A DNA stretch of 7,423 nt from positions 1-7,423 of the forward strand of contig JAGOBT010000147.1 of assembly GCA_017999135.1 (NCBI GenBank). The letters run 5' to 3'. Of the stretch, positions 5,194 through 7,423 are shown piece by piece (position 1 is the stretch's first letter; every line of letters begins with the position of its first letter). The notes under the pieces were generated by a model. The model searched no databases and had not been told where the DNA came from. It worked only from the letters and a program-made list of their open reading frames with translations. The position numbers were made by a program, and so were the translations under genes. The DNA comes from Burkholderiaceae bacterium (GTDB lineage: Bacteria; Pseudomonadota; Gammaproteobacteria; Burkholderiales; Burkholderiaceae_C).

Positions 5194-5727
5194 GTGCAAG
5201 CACCCGATCTGTTCCGCCAGCAACTGCTTGCCGCCGTGCCGCGGCTGCGGCGCTATGCACGCTCGCTCACCTTCGATGCCGGCACGGCCGACGACCTGGT
5301 GCAAACGGCGCTGGAACGCGCCTTGTCGCACTGGCACCAGTTCGACCAGCGGCGCGACATGCTGGTGTGGCTGCTGTCGATCGCCCACAACGCCTTCCTC
5401 GACCAGCGCCGGCGCGACAGCCGCATGCGCTTTGTCGACCCCGCCCAGGCCGATGCCCAGCAGGACCTGCAGCGCGCCGATCCGGGCGCCGACGTCGGCC
5501 TGCGCATCGACCTGATGCGTGCCCTCGCCTGCCTGCCGCTGGACCAGCGCGAACCGCTGCTGCTGGTGAGCGTGGAGCAGTTCAGCTATGCCGAATGTGC
5601 CGAGGCGCTTGGCATCCCCATCGGCACCGTGATGTCGCGTGTCTCCCGGGGCCGCGTGGCCCTGCGGGCGTTGCTGGAAGGGCAGCCGCGGCCCGAGGCC
5701 GTGCGCACCCTGCGCCGAGTGATCTGA
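5194..5727 (+). CDS. ECF (extracytoplasmic function) RNA polymerase sigma factor
   Basis: A 177-residue sigma70-family protein with only regions 2 and 4, as in ECF (group 4) sigmas. Region 2 covers about 5-75, with ADDLVQTALERAL (32-44) for core binding and MLVWLLSIAHNAFLDQRRR (56-74) for -10 recognition. Region 4 covers about 106-162, with LPLDQREPLLLVSVEQFSYAECAEALGIPIGTVMSRVSRGRVALRALL, including the -35-binding helix-turn-helix (GIPIGTVMSRVSRGR, 140-154). The only usable start is GTG at 5194, because the frame is closed by TAA at 5164 and holds no ATG before it; the preceding bases lack a clear Shine-Dalgarno. The anti-sigma gene follows after 2 nt. The sigma directs a stress or envelope-signal regulon once released. 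The signal is not evident. Confidence 0.9.
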   Translation: MQAPDLFRQQLLAAVPRLRRYARSLTFDAGTADDLVQTALERALSHWHQFDQRRDMLVWLLSIAHNAFLDQRRRDSRMRFVDPAQADAQQDLQRADPGADVGLRIDLMRALACLPLDQREPLLLVSVEQFSYAECAEALGIPIGTVMSRVSRGRVALRALLEGQPRPEAVRTLRRVI

Positions 5728-5729
5728 CC

Positions 5730-6626
5730 ATGACCCCTCCCCCCGATCGCCCCGACGACGCCCGCCTGTCCGCCTGGCTGGATGGCGAACTGGATGCCGA
5801 CGGCCGCGCCCAGGTCGATGCCTGGCTGCGCGACCACCCTGAAGGCGCCGCCCAGGCCCGGCTGTGGGCCGCCGACCGCGATGCCCTGCGCGCCCGCTTC
5901 GACCCGGTGCTGGACGAGCCGATGCCCGCGGCCCTGCGCCAGACGGTGCTGCAGGCCGGCCGGCCGGCGGCGGCGCCACGCGCGGCCTGGCGCCAGGTGG
6001 CGGTGGCCGCCGGCCTGCTGGTGGCGGGCGCGGTGGCCGGCGGCTGGCTGGGCGCCCAGGTGGCTGGCAGCCCCGATGGCCATCCGCTGGCCAGCCTGTC
6101 GCTGCCCTGGGCCGACGCCGAGCGCGTGCGCCCCGGCGGCTGGACCCACCGCGCCGCGGTGGCGCATGCGGTCTACGCCCCCGAGGTGCGCCACCCGGTC
6201 GAGGTCAATGTCGCCCAGGGCACCGCCACCGAGCAGCGCGCCCAGGAAGAGCACCTGTCACGCTGGCTGGGCAAGCGGCTGGACATGCCGGTGCCGCTGT
6301 TCGACCTGCGGGCGCAGGGCTTCGAGCTGGTGGGCGGCCGCCTGCTGCCCGACGCCAGCGGCCCCAGCGCACAGCTGATGTACCAGAACAGCGGCGGCCA
6401 GCGCGTCACCGTCTACCTGCGCAAGCCCGAACCCGGCGCGGCGGCTGCCTTCCGCTTCCAGCGCGACGGCGACCTGGGCCTGTTCTACTGGGTGGAAGAC
6501 GGCTTCGGCTGCGCGCTGGTGGGCAAGCTGCCGCGTGCGCAGCTGCTGGCGCTGGCCGAGGCGGTCTACAAGCAGGCCGAACACCAGATCCAGCCGGCGC
6601 CCCAGGGGCACAAGCCGGCGTCCTGA
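5730..6626 (+). CDS. Membrane-anchored anti-sigma factor, single TM
   Basis: A 298-residue protein following the sigma gene by 2 nt, so probably translationally coupled. Residues 1-85 form a cytoplasmic sigma-binding domain with DARLSAWLDGELD (10-22), a typical anti-sigma start. A single transmembrane segment lies at about 89-109 (VAVAAGLLVAGAVAGGWLGA). The rest is a periplasmic domain of about 185 residues, ending in WVEDGFGCALVGKLPRAQLLALAEAVYKQ (254-282), seen in proteobacterial anti-sigma proteins of the COG5662 type. The zinc-binding HxxxCxxC motif of ZAS anti-sigmas is absent; the only Cys is residue 261, in the periplasmic part. It should hold the sigma at the membrane and release it when the periplasmic domain senses a signal or is cleaved. 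Family assignment is confident; the signal is unknown. Confidence 0.85.
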   Translation: MTPPPDRPDDARLSAWLDGELDADGRAQVDAWLRDHPEGAAQARLWAADRDALRARFDPVLDEPMPAALRQTVLQAGRPAAAPRAAWRQVAVAAGLLVAGAVAGGWLGAQVAGSPDGHPLASLSLPWADAERVRPGGWTHRAAVAHAVYAPEVRHPVEVNVAQGTATEQRAQEEHLSRWLGKRLDMPVPLFDLRAQGFELVGGRLLPDASGPSAQLMYQNSGGQRVTVYLRKPEPGAAAAFRFQRDGDLGLFYWVEDGFGCALVGKLPRAQLLALAEAVYKQAEHQIQPAPQGHKPAS

Positions 6627-6642
6627 CCCACCGCCGGCGTCG

Positions 6643-6663
6643 GGAAGCCGCAGGGCGGCTTCC
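6643..6663. terminator. 9-bp perfect hairpin GGAAGCCGC-AGG-GCGGCTTCC, likely terminator of the anti-sigma operon
   Basis: A strong GC-rich stem with a 3-nt loop begins 16 nt after the anti-sigma stop codon. No T-run follows it; instead TAGAAT begins immediately, so if it terminates it is not a canonical intrinsic terminator. It also fills the spacer between a would-be -35 and the -10 of ampG. Confidence 0.5.
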
Positions 6664-6669
6664 TAGAAT
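6664..6669 (+). promoter_or_regulatory. -10 hexamer TAGAAT for ampG, leaderless placement
   Basis: TAGAAT matches TATAAT at five of six positions and ends 7 nt before the ATG at 6677, so the transcript would start at or next to the start codon. No -35 is evident, and the hairpin occupies that stretch. An in-frame ATG at 6668 overlaps the hexamer and would be untranscribed if this promoter is used, which favours 6677. Confidence 0.45.
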
Positions 6670-6676
6670 GCGGCCG

Positions 6677-7423
6677 ATGTCCCTCGCCCACCCCCACGCC
6701 CGCACGCCCGGCGCGCTGTACCGTCTGCTGGTGGTGGCCGTGCTGGGCTTCGCCAGCGGGCTGCCGCTGGCGCTCACCGGCCAGGCGCTGCAGGCCTGGC
6801 TGAGCGTGGAGGGCGTGGACATCGCCACCATCGGCTTCCTCAGCCTGGTGGGCCTGCCCTACACCTTCAAGTTCCTGTGGGCGCCGCTGATGGACCGCTT
6901 CGAGCTGTGGCCCGGCCTCGGCCGCCGCCGCGGCTGGCTGGTGCTGACGCAGCTGGCGCTGGCGCTGGCGCTGTGGGCGCTGTCGGCCACGTCGCCCACT
7001 GGCGCGCTGCAGGCCTTTGCGCTGCTGGCGGTGGCGGTGGCCTTCATCTCGGCGTCGCAGGACGTGGTGATCGACGCCTACCGCACCGACCTGCTGCCGC
7101 CGGCCGAGCGTGGCTTGGGCGCGTCGCTCAATGTGCTGGGCTACCGGCTGGCGATGATCGTCTCCGGCGGCGTGGCGCTGATCTGGACCGACGCCACCCA
7201 GGGCAGCGGCTGGACCTGGCCGCAGGTGTACCGGTTGATGGCCATGCTGATGGCCGGCGCGGCGGTGCTGTCGGCCCTGGTGCTGCCCCGCCTGGCGCCG
7301 CCGGCCGGCCCGGCCGCGCCGCGCAGCAGCGCCCGCAATGATCTGCTGGGCTTTGCCGCCGTGGTGCTGGCGGTGGTGGCCGGCTACCTGGCCACGCTGC
7401 ATGCCTTCACCCCGCTGGCCAAG
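6677..7423 (+). CDS. ampG: AmpG-family muropeptide permease (MFS), N-terminal part, runs off the window
   Basis: The first 249 residues of a membrane transporter, open to the right edge. Signature segments are VLGFASGLPLALTGQALQAWL (22-42) for TM1, GLPYTFKFLWAPLMDRF (59-75) for the loop after TM2, and SASQDVVIDAYRTDLLPPAERG (125-146), with Asp129, Asp133 and Asp138; these are hallmarks of AmpG. Then come GYRLAMIVSGGVALI (155-169) and a TM at about 185-203. AmpG imports GlcNAc-anhydroMurNAc peptides from the periplasm for cell-wall recycling, which in many proteobacteria also feeds AmpR-controlled beta-lactamase induction. Start choice: ATG 6677, with in-frame ATG 6668 as alternative; no Shine-Dalgarno is seen for either. 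It stands alone downstream of the anti-sigma gene, with a hairpin between. Confidence 0.9.
   Translation, partial: MSLAHPHARTPGALYRLLVVAVLGFASGLPLALTGQALQAWLSVEGVDIATIGFLSLVGLPYTFKFLWAPLMDRFELWPGLGRRRGWLVLTQLALALALWALSATSPTGALQAFALLAVAVAFISASQDVVIDAYRTDLLPPAERGLGASLNVLGYRLAMIVSGGVALIWTDATQGSGWTWPQVYRLMAMLMAGAAVLSALVLPRLAPPAGPAAPRSSARNDLLGFAAVVLAVVAGYLATLHAFTPLAK

Noticed and set aside
5367..5729. In-frame extension of the anti-sigma upstream into the sigma gene
   Set aside because: The anti-sigma sequence begins at the ATG 5730 directly after the sigma stop codon; the upstream part is the sigma gene in another frame.
5044..5979. Upstream extension of the lysR frame to 5979
   Set aside because: It would run antisense across the sigma and anti-sigma genes. 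The LysR domain begins right after the ATG at 5043, which has a GGAG.

Overview
The window is chromosomal DNA from a high-GC proteobacterium. The base composition, strong third-position G/C bias and long antisense open frames point that way. The gene content (FIST protein, Tat-type nitroreductase-like flavoprotein, TrxC with zinc finger, LysR/MFS pair, ECF sigma with membrane anti-sigma, AmpG) fits Betaproteobacteria, most likely Burkholderiales of the Rubrivivax/Leptothrix/Ideonella type. The lineage is inferred; no rRNA is present. I see no tRNA, IS element, phage gene or CRISPR array.

Layout: (1) 1-409, minus: 5' part of a FIST sensory-domain gene running off the left edge, with an apparent one-base frameshift near its start. 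(2) 410-579: divergent control region with a sigma70-like promoter covered by two 14-bp near-palindromes, plus two other dyads. (3) 580-2315, plus: a Tat-exported, probably lipid-anchored nitroreductase-like protein followed by a MarR regulator; the regulator probably controls the pair through the tandem near-palindromes. (4) 2325-2747, minus: trxC (thioredoxin 2), convergent with marR, with a strong hairpin abutting its start codon. (5) 2839-4086, plus: a 12-TM MFS transporter, convergent with (6) 4105-5043, minus: a LysR regulator. Related TTGCA...TGCAA palindromes lie upstream of both, suggesting a small LysR regulon that also regulates itself. (7) 5194-6626, plus: an ECF sigma factor and its membrane anti-sigma factor, almost abutting. 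(8) 6677-7423, plus: the N-terminal half of AmpG, the muropeptide permease, running off the right edge.

One theme is compact self-contained regulation: three regulator/target modules (MarR/oxidoreductase, LysR/MFS, sigma/anti-sigma) in 7.4 kb. A second is that three genes (marR, MFS, ampG) have a -10-like hexamer only 6-7 nt before the ATG and no convincing Shine-Dalgarno, suggesting leaderless mRNAs. The gene families are familiar; the new content is mostly in the control DNA and in the broken FIST reading frame. No stretch longer than 300 bases lacks a gene.
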